Shown: positions 36,289 to 52,500, counted from the stretch's first letter. The stretch: 64,000 nucleotides of DNA from Rotaria macrura (GCA_900239685.1 OENT01000367.1:1-64000); one strand, 5' to 3'. Notes: generated by a model from the sequence alone, not told the origin. Numbers and translations are program-made.

Positions 36289-39174
36289 TATAGACAATAA
36301 TATTTAAATCCCAAATCTCATTTATTATCTCTGTCTAATCTTTTATAGTTTTATTTTACTTCATTTCTTTTGTTTCTTGTCGCTTTTTGTCACTATTGTT
36401 TTTATCTGTATTGTATGCAAAAAAAATGTGATACTAACGTTATTGCAACATAAGCAACCAATATAAAAAAACACAATATATAAATATATATATATTTATA
36501 TTTATATTTATATATACGTATATACACATATGCATTTACACGAATATGAAATAACCGAAATATTTATAACGATTAGCATAATTTTTTCTTGAGACTTTCT
36601 TCCTTCTTTATTATCGTCTTCATTTTTACTACTATTAGCAAACGATTTTCATAAACGTGTCTAATTGCTTTTGAGCACCCACAGTTTTTTCTTCTTGTTC
36701 TCCAAATAAAAATGCAGGCAAGTAAGAACAAAAAAATAGCGTAAATGATTGCCTAGACATTTGCAAGGACACAGGTTGATGCATGGGGCGAGAAAAAAAA
36801 TATCGTCGTAAAAGACATCATCAACATTGATGGCACTGTGCCAAAAGGTCCTATTATATATATATATTTATTTATAGTCTGCACCCTTTCCCCTACAGCC
36901 AATCAAAAATGAAGAAAAAAGTATTATTAGCCTTCCTCTTCTGTGCTGTTATTTCCTTTTTTTTTCTTCTTCATTATTCCAGCATCAAGCAGACTCCCTT
37001 TTTCCACCTACACAATCTATAGAATTTTTTATTCATCAGCACAAAAATAGAAGCCGTGTACGATCTTTCTTCATTGTTTTTTCCTCTTTTTTTGTATCTC
37101 GATTCATCGCTTTCGCTCTATGTCTTTTTTCATGCTATCTTGTTATGCATATAGAACGAGATATAAATAGAAATTTCTTTGTTTCCAAGCCAATGATTGC
37201 ATACGAAAGAAATGCAGAAAAAAAGGCTAAAAATTCAATGTAAACAAAACATGAAAATCATCAAAGAAAATCGTCGTTGTTTAAACTCCTGAGACAAATT
37301 ATTTTTCCACTAATTTAATAGCATCGACAGATACGCATAAATCCATTGAGCAAACAGTTAATGCCTGAAAACTAGGAATGAAAGACGGTATGTGTATAGT
37401 ATTAGAAGTAGTTGCGACGGACGAAATGACGTTATTATAAACAAAAAAACACGACGACTACAAAACAACACAAGCCCAATATATATATATATAAATGTAT
37501 ACATGTATATATATATCGACGATTTGAAACGATGGGAAAATCGAAATGCGAGAATAATGTATGCAAGCGTATATTATTATTATGTATAGATATAGATATA
37601 TATATATATATATAGAAAGATATATGACGTTGTTTGTTGAGTAGTAGTAACAGCATCAACTACATGAACGATGATAGTGTATGAACCTCATATTACTCGA
37701 TGACGACCAAGCGAACAAGAGAAAAAGAAGGAGACAAAAGAAAAGACATAAAGCTCGATGGTCGTCGTCGTCGATGCTTGAATATATGCGAGCGAGTGAG
37801 AAACAAGCAATATATGCCCGCTTTGTATGGTGTAGTTGGAGAAAATGAGAAGAAGCAAAGAGAGTGAGAAAAAAATCAGATTTTTTCTTTTTTTGTTGTT
37901 GTTCTTCTTCTTCTTGGCTCTTGCCGTTCGTTCGTTTGTTTGCCTTACATCTCCCCACATACACACGCTTGTAATCTAATCTTGCATTCGAGAAGCTTCG
38001 ACGACGACAACGACGACGCCAAATGCTTTATAATGAAAAGGAACAAATGCCCTGCGCAATAGGGGAGAGAGAGAAGAAAAAAGGGGAATCCATTAATAAA
38101 AGTAGTGTGTGCAGGCAAGCGAACGAGTATGCGATTGTGTAGACGGGCCAACATATACCCCTGAAATACACAACACTCGGGCTGCCGTATAACATACAAT
38201 TACGACAGGAAGAGCAAAAGAAAAATACTAGCTAGTCGTCTTCTTTGTCGACGTCGGCACTTCTAATTGGCGGACGGACATTTACGCGTTCACCTATTTT
38301 TTCATCTTTTTCGTTTCTCTCTTTTTCTGTTTGTCGATCTTGCCCCCCCCCCCTCTCCATCTTTTCTTACTCTATCCTATGTGTGTTCCCTTATCATAAT
38401 CAGATTCTTAGATAGAGGCCACTGTCGTTTTCATGGTTTTTTGTTGATATTGTCGTTGCTGTTGTTGTTCTTACTATGAGTCGCCATTTTATAAGCAAAA
38501 AGAAAGAAAAAACACAATAAATACTTGAGCATACATATGTATGTATATTTATGATGGCCCTATGTGTCTGTTTCGAATAAAGTAAAATAAAAGAACTGAT
38601 AGAGAAATTTGGAAATATAAAGAAGTACTAATTTTGATCAGAATCTGTACCATGTGATGTGCCATCATTATTTTAAGTATATGTAAAGCTGTGCGCATAC
38701 GTTTGCTCTCCCACTACTACCACCATCATCATCATCATTGCCCGACAACACAACATACGATCGTCGCTCCGGCCGCCATAGCCGTCGTCGACGATAGTTT
38801 GAAGCGCGAGCGCGCGCACTGTTGCACTCTCTGTAGTGCAAAATGGATGGAGAAGAAAAAGCGAGAGAAAGAGGGGAAAGAATGCTATAGAGAAGAGAAA
38901 TGTAATGTAAGGTGGCTCGGTTTTTTTTTCTTTTTCTTCTTCTTTTTCTCTCTCGCCCGTTCGTTCTTCTTTTCAATGTAGATGCTGGCAACAACAACAA
39001 TGTTCATCATCATCCCACGTCAACGGCGGCGAATATCGCCATTGTTCTGACCTTAAAAATTTCGAAATATTTTTTGTTTCTTGTTTGACAAATTATTGTG
39101 TGTGTGTCTGTATATGATTAACGTTTTTCAACTTGTACATATTTTCATTACTGTATATCGAATGAATTTTTGCC
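36289..39174. other. intergenic and likely 5' region of SPEN
   Basis: About 2.9 kb without a coding model. It is rich in purine/pyrimidine-skewed stretches (GAAAAAG/CTTTTTC), AT microsatellites (36477-36530, 37476-37517, 37583-37613) and an 11-nt C run at 38343-38353. The part from about 38690 to 39050 has clusters of CG dinucleotides (for example GCGAGCGCGCGC near 38805) and CAT/CAC triplet runs, unlike the rest of the window. It most likely holds the SPEN promoter and 5' UTR exons. The frames seen on both strands are low-complexity and not credible as proteins. Confidence 0.45.
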
Positions 39175-42100
39175 ATGCCCAGTGAAACCTCGACTAACAA
39201 AGTATCAATACCAATAAAACCAACGGAATCCAGATGCTTGGCTATAGCTAATTTGCCTGAAACGGCGACAGAAGACACAATCAAAGAATGTTTTAAACGG
39301 TACAGATTTGAAAGCAAAACATTTATTTTCAGTTTAAAATTAATGAATTTCTTATTTCATTATGATTCTATGTAGACATGGCCGCGTTCAATCAGTTAAA
39401 ATCGATGATCAACGTTTTGCTTTTGTTGCTTTTCTGGATGTACGTACAGCGTCGAAAGCACATAATGCAGAAAATATTCTCGATGAAAAACGATTACGAA
39501 CAGCATTTCATGATGGTTCAAATCTAGTGCCAAAAGCCCTTCTTGAACCATGTCCTCAACCGAGTCAACCATCGTCTACTTCAACTGTAATATTACCTGA
39601 CCAACCGTCACCAATTATAACTTCGACAGTTGTCGAACCGTCATCATCATCCTCATCGAATACATCGAATATAACAACAGTGACAAATCCATTATCGACT
39701 AAAGCATTAAATGGTGATCGGGATAAACGTGCATCACGTACACTCGGTAGTCCAGATGAAAATGTTCGGTAAGACTTTTATTTTTATTTTCCAGGTGTAT
39801 TGACATGATTATTCATTCTACTCGTATTTTCTGATATTGATGTTGTAACAGATTTTTTAAAGAAATCATTATCTAGAAAGAATTAAAAATAGAATCAATC
39901 TGTTTCTCTTTAAAACACTTAATGAATGATATAAACCTAGATCGTCTGTATACTTCAATAATGTTGATTTAACGTCCTTCAACAATTTCTTTTTTTCTCG
40001 TTTTTATTCATTTTTTTTCTTTTGTTCTCTGCGGCATTGTATTCTTGGTGCAATAGTCATCATATTAGCCTTGAACTTGAGTATGTGTGCACACATCCGT
40101 GTATATATGAGTCAACTTACTTGTCTATTTGAAAGAGAATATAGAGTAGAGTAATTGATATTTGTAGCACGATAAGGTTAATACATAAACGATGTGGGAT
40201 TCTTTTTGTTTTTGCTTGATGAGACGACAAACAGAAAACAACAACAACCAAAAAAAGAAAAGAGAAGAAGAAGAAGAAGAAAAAATGATATAATTCATTG
40301 TTTGACATTTTTTTCTTCTTTCTCCAAGAAAAGAAAAACCAAACGAAAATAATAATTATAATTTTTGTTTGTTATCTTTTTTTAATTAGGCACCAAGTTG
40401 TACCTGTTAAGCGTGATTCTGATTCATCAGGAAGTAAAAGAAAAACATCGTCAACAAAAAATTCGAAGTAAGATCCAGTAGAAAACTAATAAAAAATTTC
40501 TATATATATATACGTATGATGAAACCAACCAATTGACATATATTTGAACATTTTATTAGAATAGCGAATAGTTCACATTCGACAATACAAAAACCACCAC
40601 GTCGAAAACATGAAAATTCATCTTCATCATCATCGACAACATCATCCTCAGAGTCCGAACGATCGAGTGACGATAGGTATTGAATTGCTGTAGATACGAG
40701 ATCCTTCATATTAACTTTTTACCAATTGTTTAGTATCTCATGTAAAAAGCGTCGCCGCAATCCAACAAAAACTCATTCATCATTAAATGATTCAATGGGT
40801 AAAAAACGAATATTAAAAATTTATAATCTACCATCGAAAATTCCAAGTATGCTTTCATTATGAATTTTATTAAATGCAATATAAAAGTGTGCTTAATTTT
40901 TACTTTGTTTTTATCCATTATAGAAGAATCGTTACGTGAAACATTATGGAATTTCTTTGTTGAATTTAAAAAATCGTGTCGTCTATTAAAAGTTAATATT
41001 GATGGTGATCATGAATCACGTTACGCTTTATTAACATTCAGAAAATCCGAAGATGTTGATAAAGCATTGACGTTTGCCGTAACAAAATCAATTGGTGGTG
41101 TTAGATTAAAAGCTGAGCCATACGATGGTGTCATCAATGGTAGATAATACGATTAACATTATTTCAAAAGAAAATCGAAACAAAACATTGTTTATCTTCT
41201 CTATTTGTTTGTTATTTAGAAAATGATGATTGTGATATAATGAAACGTTCAATATGTTTGGATACTGATATTGATGAATACTCTATAAAAGCAACACGTA
41301 CTTTATACATAGGAAATCTTCAATCGGAAATTTCCTACAATGAATTACGTGAAGCATATTCAGCATATGGTGATATTATTGTATGTACAAGTGATTTGCG
41401 TTGATTTATCTTAACTATGCATTTTTTCTTTTGAACGAAGGAACTTGAAATAAAACGTCAAACACAATCACCACATCAACTACCATTTGCATTTGTTCAA
41501 TATGCTGATATTAAAAGTGTTGTCAAAGCAATGAAAGCATTTGAACAGAAAGTTTCACGAGATCATTCAATTAAAGTATATATCAATCATCGTTTTTTTA
41601 GGATAATCGAGAAAAAAAATTGATTTCAATCATAAATAAAATATACATTATATATTCTAAATAGATGCAAAACAATTTAGATTATGTTTTGTGTAGATTT
41701 TCAAATTTATCCTTAGTAGATGATGACATCAGTTGTTCTCTTTAAAAATGATGAACTAATTATTTGAATCGTTGAAATTTTCTTTACCCATTGAAAAACT
41801 CGCTTTTTTGAAGAATGATCAGTTAATTTGTTTTGGTTTTTGAAAATTTGATATTAATTGTTTTCTTCAAAAGACTTATTGAATTTCATTCCAACGATCA
41901 TTGTCTAAATCGTTTAAACTATTTAGAATACATATATATATATATAGGTGTGTGTTTCATCAATAAATAATACTATTTCTTTTTACATTATTTTAAGTTG
42001 GGATTCGGTAAAAGTCAACCTACCAATGTACTTTGGCTTGATGAAATACCATTAAATGTAACTGAATCTGCGATACGGAATTTTATTACACGACAAACTA

Positions 42101-45100
42101 ACCTCTCTAATTGTGAAGTAGTTGATATATTTATTGATAATCGCAATAGTCATAAAAGTCAAACAGCCCAATGTTTAATTTATTTTACTGAAACTCGTGT
42201 TGCGCAAGAAGCTATTAATGCTATACGTGGAAAAAAGCTTGAATCAAAACGAATACAAGTAGACTTCGCTAGTAAAGTATTCGTTACAAGGTTTTCCGAT
42301 ATTATTGAAGAAACTAGTCATAAGAAAAAGTATGCTTAAAAAACCGTTAATTTTTTTTTTCGTATGTTTTAACAATTTCAAATTTATTTATTTGCTTACA
42401 GTTATGGTGGTTATCCACCAGATTCAACATATCATGGAGAATCTCGAGCTGTGTACGTAAAGAAGAAAGAAAATTCTTCAACAAAAACATAACATATGTA
42501 TTTTTTCAATCGTCTAGATCGAAACGAAATGGTACAACACGTGAAATAGTTCCTGAAACAATTCAACCGTTCGATACTTCATCTACTCGAACAAATAGTA
42601 GTGATCGATGGTCAAATGCGTATAATAATGGTAATCGATTACAACATAAAAATGATGCAAGACATTCATCTGATCGGTAATGAATTTACTTAATCATTGA
42701 TTTTTTTTTCTAATTCATCGAATTCCATGTGTCTGCTTTTCTTTTTCCTAAACAGTCGGCATTCAAAAGAATATGGTAAAGGAACAAATAGTAGTTTAAT
42801 AACCATTCCATCAGGTAAATTTTTTTTCGATTTTAATCATAATTATCATTGACATGAATTCATAATGCTTTTTTTTGAAACTTACAGTTGATAATGGAAT
42901 TATTGGTGGTCCATCATTAAATAGTCGACGACATCGTTTATCTACTTCATCAAAAGACAGTCGTACGTTAATTATATAATGGATGATCGAAAAGTTCTTA
43001 CACAAGATGTTTGTTCTATTAGCATATATATAAATAGACTTCCGATGACTCCAATACGGCCATGAGTTTGTGCTTTTTATGAATGTTCTGTATCTTCATG
43101 GGTTCAAGAGTAGTAAGGAATATCTGACAAAACCTGAAAAATTATATTCAATGTTAAATTAATCGATGAAATTCCTCTACGTACATATTTGAAATTATCG
43201 AAATCGATCGATTTGTAGAACGAACGCATTAGAGAATTTTATCGGGTGTCATTCTACTTTTACAATCAAGATCACGTTCATTCGATGAATACTAGAAATA
43301 TCTAGAATATTTGGATTTTTTTTCGAGAATTTGTTCTTTAGATATCGATATTTCATTGCTATTTTTTTTAAACACAAAAGATATGATCATGTGATCAGTT
43401 GACTTGCGAGCATGGATGTATAAATTTTACATGAATGAAATTCATCATGAGATCAGTTGATTGGGCTTGTCTGATACTTCCTTCCTGATGAGATGAACTT
43501 GCTTTTGAATCCCCAGAGAATTCCACTTGTTCATGGTCTTAGAATAAGATATACGAGAAAAATGACAATTCATTTGATATCTCAAATACGAAAGTTTCGA
43601 TACACCTAGATATTCTATGTTTCTCTACTATATTCAACAAATGAATTAAATCTTAATTCAAAAGTAAAAGAAATACATGACGAGATTTTGTTCATGAGCT
43701 GTATATACGTTATCGATTTGAAGTTATCGTAAGAAGAAAGTCAATTAGAAACTCTTGATAAATATCTGAGACATAAACTGAGAAGTATAGAGAATTTGAT
43801 TTCGTATTAAAATACAAAGACACGTATTTTTCTCAACTTATTTCAAATATTATATCAAGAAATGTGAATACGAACAAACATCTTGGAGAAAAACTTGCCG
43901 CACAAAAAAAAGAAGAATAATAATAAAACATAAAGTTTACTATGTTGTTTCATTTTATTAGTTTCAAATAATCTCTCATCCGGTCGAAATACTCATCGTA
44001 GTAGTCATTTACGCCATCACGCTTCATCATCAACATCATCATCATCAAGATCATCGTCAACATCAAGTCATACTTCAACAAGTACAAACAGTCTTGATCA
44101 TCATTCGAATTCCTATCAAAAACATCATTCAACTAAACATTCACATAAACCATCGAAAAAACCTTCGAAAACTTTAACAAATAATAATAATATAAAAACA
44201 TTATCGTCATCATCCGGGAAAAAATCATTTTCAAATAAAGAACATACGATAAAATCATCGAATCGTTTACGATCTATGAAATCTGAAAAAGATAATGATT
44301 CATCACTAATCATTCCGAATTCTCAACAACCAAATCCTGTGATTCTTCCAAATTTAATACTCGAAGATTCATTTGACACATCAAAAAAAGAACAAACACC
44401 ACCACCACCAACGTCATCATCATCACAAACGCAATCGAAACAACAACAACAGCAAACATCAGCAACAACAATTCATTCATCATCATCGCCGAAAGCACCA
44501 TTGAAAAATACTGAACGTGTTTTTGATTGGCTCATGCAAAATCATCATCATGATAGTAATAGTTCTATGGGTTTAGATCAAAATGATGATGAAGAACATG
44601 CATTAAAAACAAAACCCGATGATGATAGTCTTGAAAATGTTAGTGATGAACAAACATCGAAAGCATCACCACCAATTGAAACAAATAGTTTAATGCTAAC
44701 AACAAATACTAAATCAGCATCATCAACATCAAATAAAAATTCGAGAAATGAAAAAGCTTTATTAACATCTGCCTATCGTTTACAACCTATACGTACAGGT
44801 AATAAACGTGACGAACAAAATGATAATCAAACAACAAATGATATACATTTATCACCATCACAATCATTGGCGACACCAACAGCAAAAGATGATCTTGATA
44901 ATCATATAAATCATCGTCGTTTAAATAAAGCAAAATATCACTTATCAACGAATCAGACGAAAATGATTCCACTTGATTCGAATTCAGCATATGATCAATT
45001 AGATGTACGTTTAAGAAGTTATCCATCATTGTTTAATGATCATATTGAAACTATGCGTTTACCATTCCCACAATTTGCATTTGAACATATAAAAATATCA

Positions 45101-47260
45101 ACAAAATCATCTAATGTTCTTGTTGTACTCAATCCAAAAGCACATTTGAAACATTCATCCCTGGGTTTAAATAATCCATCGTCATCCTCATCATCATCAT
45201 TAACAACAACAAATACAGCCACAGCAACAATAACACCAACAACACCAATAAACAAATATGATCTTGCTATGGATATCAATCTTAGTAATAATACAAACAA
45301 TGATGAAGACTTATCAACAACACGTATACCACTTGATGAACGTATACGATTATTAGATAAACAAATGTATGAAATGAGTCATGGTCAACAAAAATCAACA
45401 ACATCTTCATCATCCTCATCATCAAGTTCATCATTATCACCAGCTATATTGATTGAACAACAAAATCTTAAGACAATAACACCAACACCAACAACATCTA
45501 ATGCAACAGTTAAAAGTGTTAATGAACTCGTATCAACACTTTCAGCATCAACACCATCCACCACACTCGCACAATGTATACAAGCTGTGCGTGCTGCTAC
45601 ATTAAATGCACAAACAATGCCAACTATATCACCATCCAAAACTACACCAACAATATCGGCAACACCTTCATTTCATTATCCAATGACATCCATACAAACG
45701 ATCAATTTAAATCGACCTCCACCAGTAACATCACCATCAGTATTAACACCACCACTGCCTCCACCGCCACCATTTACAAATCTACCACGTCTATCCGATC
45801 CATCATCGACTTCAATTCTAACAACATTTCATCCTGCTATTACACAAACACAAATAGCAGCAGCAGCAAAATACAGTTCAATGTAATAAAACGAATCATA
45901 GATTCTTTTCCGCCTTTTGTTTATTCATATGAAATATATTTTCAAAATCTTTCATTTAGGCCATTTGCTGCGACACTTCATCCTCCTCCACCACCGGTGC
46001 CTGCTTCACTCATATCACCATCACTCAATCTAAATTCATCGTCTTCGAATTCGATACTAAATACTTCGTCGAATAATAATCTCACGTCAACACTCAATCA
46101 TCCTATGTTATCATCAGCGTCATTATCATTACCACATCGTTTAAGCTCAACGAATCTTCTAAGTCCACCGGCATCTAATACTTCGTCCGTACAATCATTT
46201 CCTGAATCATCGACTATTTCTCCTAGTACGTCATCAGCTAAAATTCTCGAACGTCTTGGTCCATCAGCTAAAGTTAAACGTAAACCAATACCACCACCAT
46301 TAGCTGTTAATACAACACCAACAACACCCACAACACCACTCAATATGAAAGATTCACCTGTATTACCATCACCCGAATCAACAACATCAATAAGTACACA
46401 TCGTTCACCGGTAACAATATCATCACCCGTTCTTCAACATCAAACTTCATCAACAGGTTTAAAATCGATATTAAAACAACGTTCGTTATCAAATCCGTCA
46501 CCAACATCATCATTATCACCGACGAATGAACGAAAATCATCCACTACTTATGTGTCACCGTTAGCATCGACTGAAACACGTCCAACACAACAAGTAACGA
46601 CAACAGCGACAGCAACAGCAACAATATCAAATCGTTCGACATCAATAGATTCAACAACTAAACGAACACCACCACAAACACCAACACTAACAAATGAAAA
46701 GAAGAAATCTCTTAATCAACAGGATACCAATGTATTCACAAATGATATTGATGAACGTCAAACCGATGAGAAAAAATCAGCATGGCGTACACCATCAACA
46801 AAACAAACATCAACAAATGAAACGAATCCAACAAAAAAACCAACATTGGAAAAAATCCCTAAGAAATCATCTACGGCAACAACAACATCAAAGCCGACTG
46901 TAAATGAAACAACTAAAACGGCAACTAAAATAAATAAAACAACTAAACAAACTAATGTTGGATCACTTGGTACGAAAGTTCCACAATTGACACTCGAACG
47001 AATCGATCCTAAAACATTAAAACCAATAACTACTGGTTCAAATGATAAATCCATTCATAATAAATCTGTTAAATTAAAACGAACACATATTATTCACAGT
47101 GATAGTGATACAGAAAAGAAACCAATTACAAACGATGTACAAAAAACAAAGAAATCCTTACTAAATAATGAAATAACAAAGCGTAAGCAACAACATCAAC
47201 AAAAGCCTGTAAGCACAGCAATAACAACAATAGCAGCAGCCGCAACCGCAGCAGCAGCAG

Positions 47261-47291
<31 letters not shown>

Positions 47292-49480
47292 AAAAAAGAA
47301 TCCATTAGTAAAAACGAAAACTAAAATTCAAACTAATACAATTAAAAAAAAGATAATAACAGAAACACATTCATCAGCATCAGATATTGATGATAAAAAA
47401 GTTGAACAAACAATAATGAATTCCGATCATGAACAAACATCAACAGATAATGATGAAAAACTGAAAAAAGAAATAATCACCAAACGTTCGAAACCTATGA
47501 AAAGAAATAAATTTAGCTTACCACAACACTTAACTAATTCAAGAGATTCAAGACAAGACACTAGTATGTACGATAGAATTAAAAAACGAGCAAGAAGTGA
47601 ACAAACACGAAATAGGTATGATTTCTTCTTTATTTTGGTATTCGTTTATTTCATTAACTTAATGAGACAATACAGATCAAACATATTTGTTTACATCAAT
47701 ATGAAGAACAAAACAGAGGATGTTTTTCTGCTTTATGTGATGTTTACTTAACGCACATGGGAGAGATTTGTTTATGTTACAAAATTATGTTTAGTTTACA
47801 ACAGTATTTTATCTAAATATTGTTTTCCAGATAAGCAATTTGAAATATCGAACAAATATAAACTTTCGATTCGTTTCGTTTTTTAAGAGAATTATTGAAG
47901 TATTTGTTTTGCGTTTTTAAAAAATTCTTAAAACACTATCACTGTCAATCATTAGCAAGCCGTTGCAGCGGACATATCTAGTGAAACTCGCAACTCGAAA
48001 TTTAGTAATATTATATTGATTAGATCACATTCGAAAGTTGCTATACTACACATGAAAACCAATCATGATCACATGCTGATAATAGCGATGACAAGTTGAC
48101 TTGAGCAATGAGTCGTGCATGCTACTAATTCACAAAAACAAAAGAGAACAACCTATACGAATCTAGTTCAGATTCGTATTATTTTATTTCTGATTAAATC
48201 TATTGGCAACGAACGTATTTTCCTAAATCACATCGTGCTATTGATATGATGATCAGTAAATTCACAAGTTTTTAAACACACTTACATGTAGACGTTGTGG
48301 TACAAACTGTAAAGAAAAAGTTGAATCACTTTAGAAATTCTCCACATTTCGAATAGAAATCAAAATTATTTTAACTTTTCGTTCGTCTTAGGAGTTTATT
48401 AAAAATCAGAAAATGAAAAAAAATTCTATGGCAAAGTTCTCTCGATAGATTTGACGTTTTATCAAAGCTAGTTACAACTATAACTCTGTAATTTCCAAGT
48501 ATTTCTTTTTTAGTTCTTTATCAACAAGTGAAGGGCATTTGTCTGATGAAAACAGTGATGATGATGAAGATCGTGACGATGATGACGAAGATGACAACGA
48601 CGATGACGACGAAGATGACGACAAAATACGTAGTCGACCAGCTAATCTTACACCAAAACGACATGTAATAGAAAATATTCATGTGCTAGTCTACTGGTTA
48701 CTATTTCAAATACCTGTCATGCTTGTTTCTATTTTAGAATGTCATGAGTGATTCGTCCGATTCTGAAATCGATAAACCATCAAAAGCTAAAACCAAAACA
48801 TCGACTGTATTCGATAATAATGTATTCGATGCTGAAGAAAGTGATGAATCAACAAAACCTGCCAATCGTAAAATTAAACAAAATCAACCACAAATATCGC
48901 AGCCGAAAAAAACTGTATTAAAAACAAATAATGAACAACCAAAGAAAGAAAAAATAACTAAAACTAATGAAGAACCATCAATAATGAAAAAGAAAGTACT
49001 AGTAACGAAATTACCTGAAAAAAAGAAAGCAACACCAATAATAAATCCAACAAAATCAACAACAACAAAAATAACTAAACCATCGACATCAACACCAAAA
49101 CGTCCATCAACAGATGAATCAAATGAATCAGCGAAAAAACTTAAAATAGATGATGAGAAACCAAAAATAATTCAAATTGAAGAACAAACATCATCGATAA
49201 TACCATTGAAGCAAGCTGAATCTGATATACCATCATCAGATAAACCAGCAATAACTCTTACATCACCATCGATTGAAACATTGACAAGTAAATCAGTTAA
49301 AATCGATGAACCATCAATTGAAACACAACCACAAACAACGCCAACAAAATTTGGTGTCGTATTTACTAGTCATCATCATCGTTCTGCAACATCACCATTA
49401 TCATCATCTATTCGTACACAATCCAGTGAAACATCGAAAAATGATGATGAACATATGGAGAATGATAATGAAACAACAAC

Positions 49481-49538
<58 letters not shown>

Positions 49539-52500
49539 GATACAACTCTAAAAGATGAACAATCGACATCCAATACATTAAAACCACCAACTATAACAGC
49601 ACAACCACCATTAAGTGATGATGAAACACTTAATCCTGAAACGATGCAACTTAGTGATTTAATCGGAACTAGTCGACGTGAAGAAACAAAACCTGTACAG
49701 TCTCGTTCAACAACTAAAACACCGGGTAAAGGTAAGAGAACAGCTAAACAAGATACAACATCTAATAAACGTCAACATACAAAAGCTAATTCGAAAACAA
49801 TACAATCTACAATATCATCAAATGAAAAAGAACCCGAACCGATTTTATCATCAACAGATTCAAATCTATTAACATCTATCGAACCACCAGCACCAACATT
49901 GACAACCGTTAAACGTCTATCTATAACAGAATCTTCATCGATATTATCTCCTGTTAATGATCAAGAGTTAAAACGTTCAAGAAAGAGTACAGACGATACA
50001 GGATTACAAACACAGAAAAAACATGAGCATAATGAACATCCTCAACCACCACTACCACCACCACCATTAGCAGCAACGACACCACCGCCAACAGCTACTG
50101 TACAACCGAAAGAAGATACTATTGAATTGGTGGTGACACCATCCGAAAAATCTAAATCGGAAACTCCACCACGATTGCCACCTCCACCATCCATCGATCT
50201 ACCACAAGTAACACCCATGGAAATAGATACGATTCCAACATCAGTTTCAGTCAAAGCATCAACGCAATCTCCACCGGTAGTAGTCGCAGCTGCAACTGTA
50301 GCAACAGCAGCAGCAACAGTAGCAACAGCAGCAACAACAACAACAACAACAACAACAGCAGCAGCAGCAACAACAACAGCAGCGACAATCACAACAAGTA
50401 CAGAGACTGAAATAGCTATAAAAGCTCTATGTTCATCGATTCAAATTCCTCAACAACCGTCATCTAAAACATCTAATGTTGAAAAATCCTCTTCGATTAT
50501 TGCACCGATATCAAAATCAACTTTACCTATTGTTGAACATCAACCAACATCCATAACAACAACTTCTATCATATCTTCACATGTTCCGATTAAATCATCA
50601 TTACCGTCGACAGCATTTAGTATGTTTCGATTGCTTTGTTTTATGTCTACGTTCAATATTATTTACTTGTTTTTTTCCCATTAGATGAAAACGTAGAAGA
50701 AACATTAAGTGCAGTTAACAGCCTTCTCATGCTCAATAATAATCCTTCGAATATATCTGGCGATCATCCAGCAATCAAAGGTGCTGCACGTGTAACTCCA
50801 ACAATAAGTAAACCAGTTTATTCATTCGTTGCATCCTTGCCAAGTCCAACAGATCAACAATCACGACAAGTAACGTCATCGTCATCAACAACAACAACGA
50901 CAACAGCAGCAGCAACAACAACAACAAGTATACCGACAATTCCAACACAACAAAATGATCTAATAACAATGGTATCAAATATTGTTTCATCATCAAATCT
51001 TAATAGTGAAAAACAGTCTGTAACACCACTAATGCCACCCACGGCAACAACAACAACAACAGTTTCATCATCAACCAATTCAGCAGCAGTAGCGGCGACG
51101 GCGGTGGCAGCCGCAGCCGCGGCAGCAACAGCAACACGATCACATATCGAAGAAGTGATTGACGATGTTGCTAAAAGCGCATCATCAACAACAACAACAA
51201 GCATAATAGCGGAACCTACAACATCTATTGTTGATACGAATTCCTTATCATCAACATCTACGAGTACTAGTAAATCAACATCAATACCAAATATCCTACG
51301 TGATGTTATGAAAACACCATGTTTAGCATCATCAACAGCAGTTACAACTCCAACAACATCAACCAGTGAAACATTGAATCTATTTGATTCACATCGTCGT
51401 TCGACATCGCCATTAAAAACAACAATGCCAACAAATATTTCAACAACAACAACAACATCAGTAACAACAACATCGACGACACCTGTTGTACCTGTTCTTG
51501 TTCGGCCAACAACATCGAAACCTACGGCAAATCATAAACGTGCATCAACACCAAATACTGAACCAACACCTTCACTACCACCGCCACCATCTGCAATGGT
51601 ACATCAATTTTCACGTATGCTGACGCCGGAAAACACGTTATTTACTACTCATCATCCAAATTTTCCATTCCCATTATTTCCACCACTGCCATCAAATCCA
51701 TCGAACTCACAAGGATCATCGTCAACAAATTCACTTCCCTCATCGTTTGTATCTAACTCTTCAACATTATCAACACGACCATCATCAACAAGTAGTAGTA
51801 ATACTTCAAATACAAGTAGTCATATTATGAGTAATGTATTTCTTAATACGATTATGACTGGACAACAAAATCCGTCATCAACAAATCTCAATCAACATTC
51901 ACATGAAAAAGGATCTAAACGGTAAATATAAAATAATGATTTTCCATCTTAATATTTATCAATTTGTTTCTTTTTTCCTCATCATCTCAGCGATTCTCTA
52001 AGTACAAAAGGCTCGAGTACATTATCGAGTCGCTCCACACCAATTCAACAAACTGTACCCGTACCGATAGCACTAACTATTCCATCATCATCATCATCGT
52101 CGTCGTCATCATCAGTATCATCAACGAATGTACCAACAAATACCATAGTCAATCAACAACAACAACAACAACCATCTCCCTTATTAAGTTCACTCGATGC
52201 TGCTGCTGCCATGCGACAACAAGCATCACCATTACAGCAATTTCTTGGACCAGGTTAGTCGATTTGTATTTTTGCATTGTTATCGTACTAAAAAAGAACT
52301 TTCTATTCTAGATTCTGTCGTACCATTTCGTAATGTTTATCCTGATGCATCTGAACTGTACGGTGCACCCCCTGGTCTTTATTCATCACAAAATATGGCT
52401 TATGCTGCAGCACAACAAATGCTCAATGTCATTGGTATGACTAGTAGCCATTCATCTGCTGCCGCATTCGCTGAATTGTATTCTAATCCTGATCCATATT

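Noticed and set aside
37656-37966. Overlapping minus-strand frames upstream of SPEN
   Set aside because: Low-complexity Lys/Asn/Phe/Ser runs from purine-pyrimidine tracts, with no homology or splice signals.
45574-45959. Upstream extension of the large open frame covering SPEN exon 15
   Set aside because: This part is a shadow of exon 14 in another frame. Splicing 45882 to 45960 joins the frames correctly and removes it.
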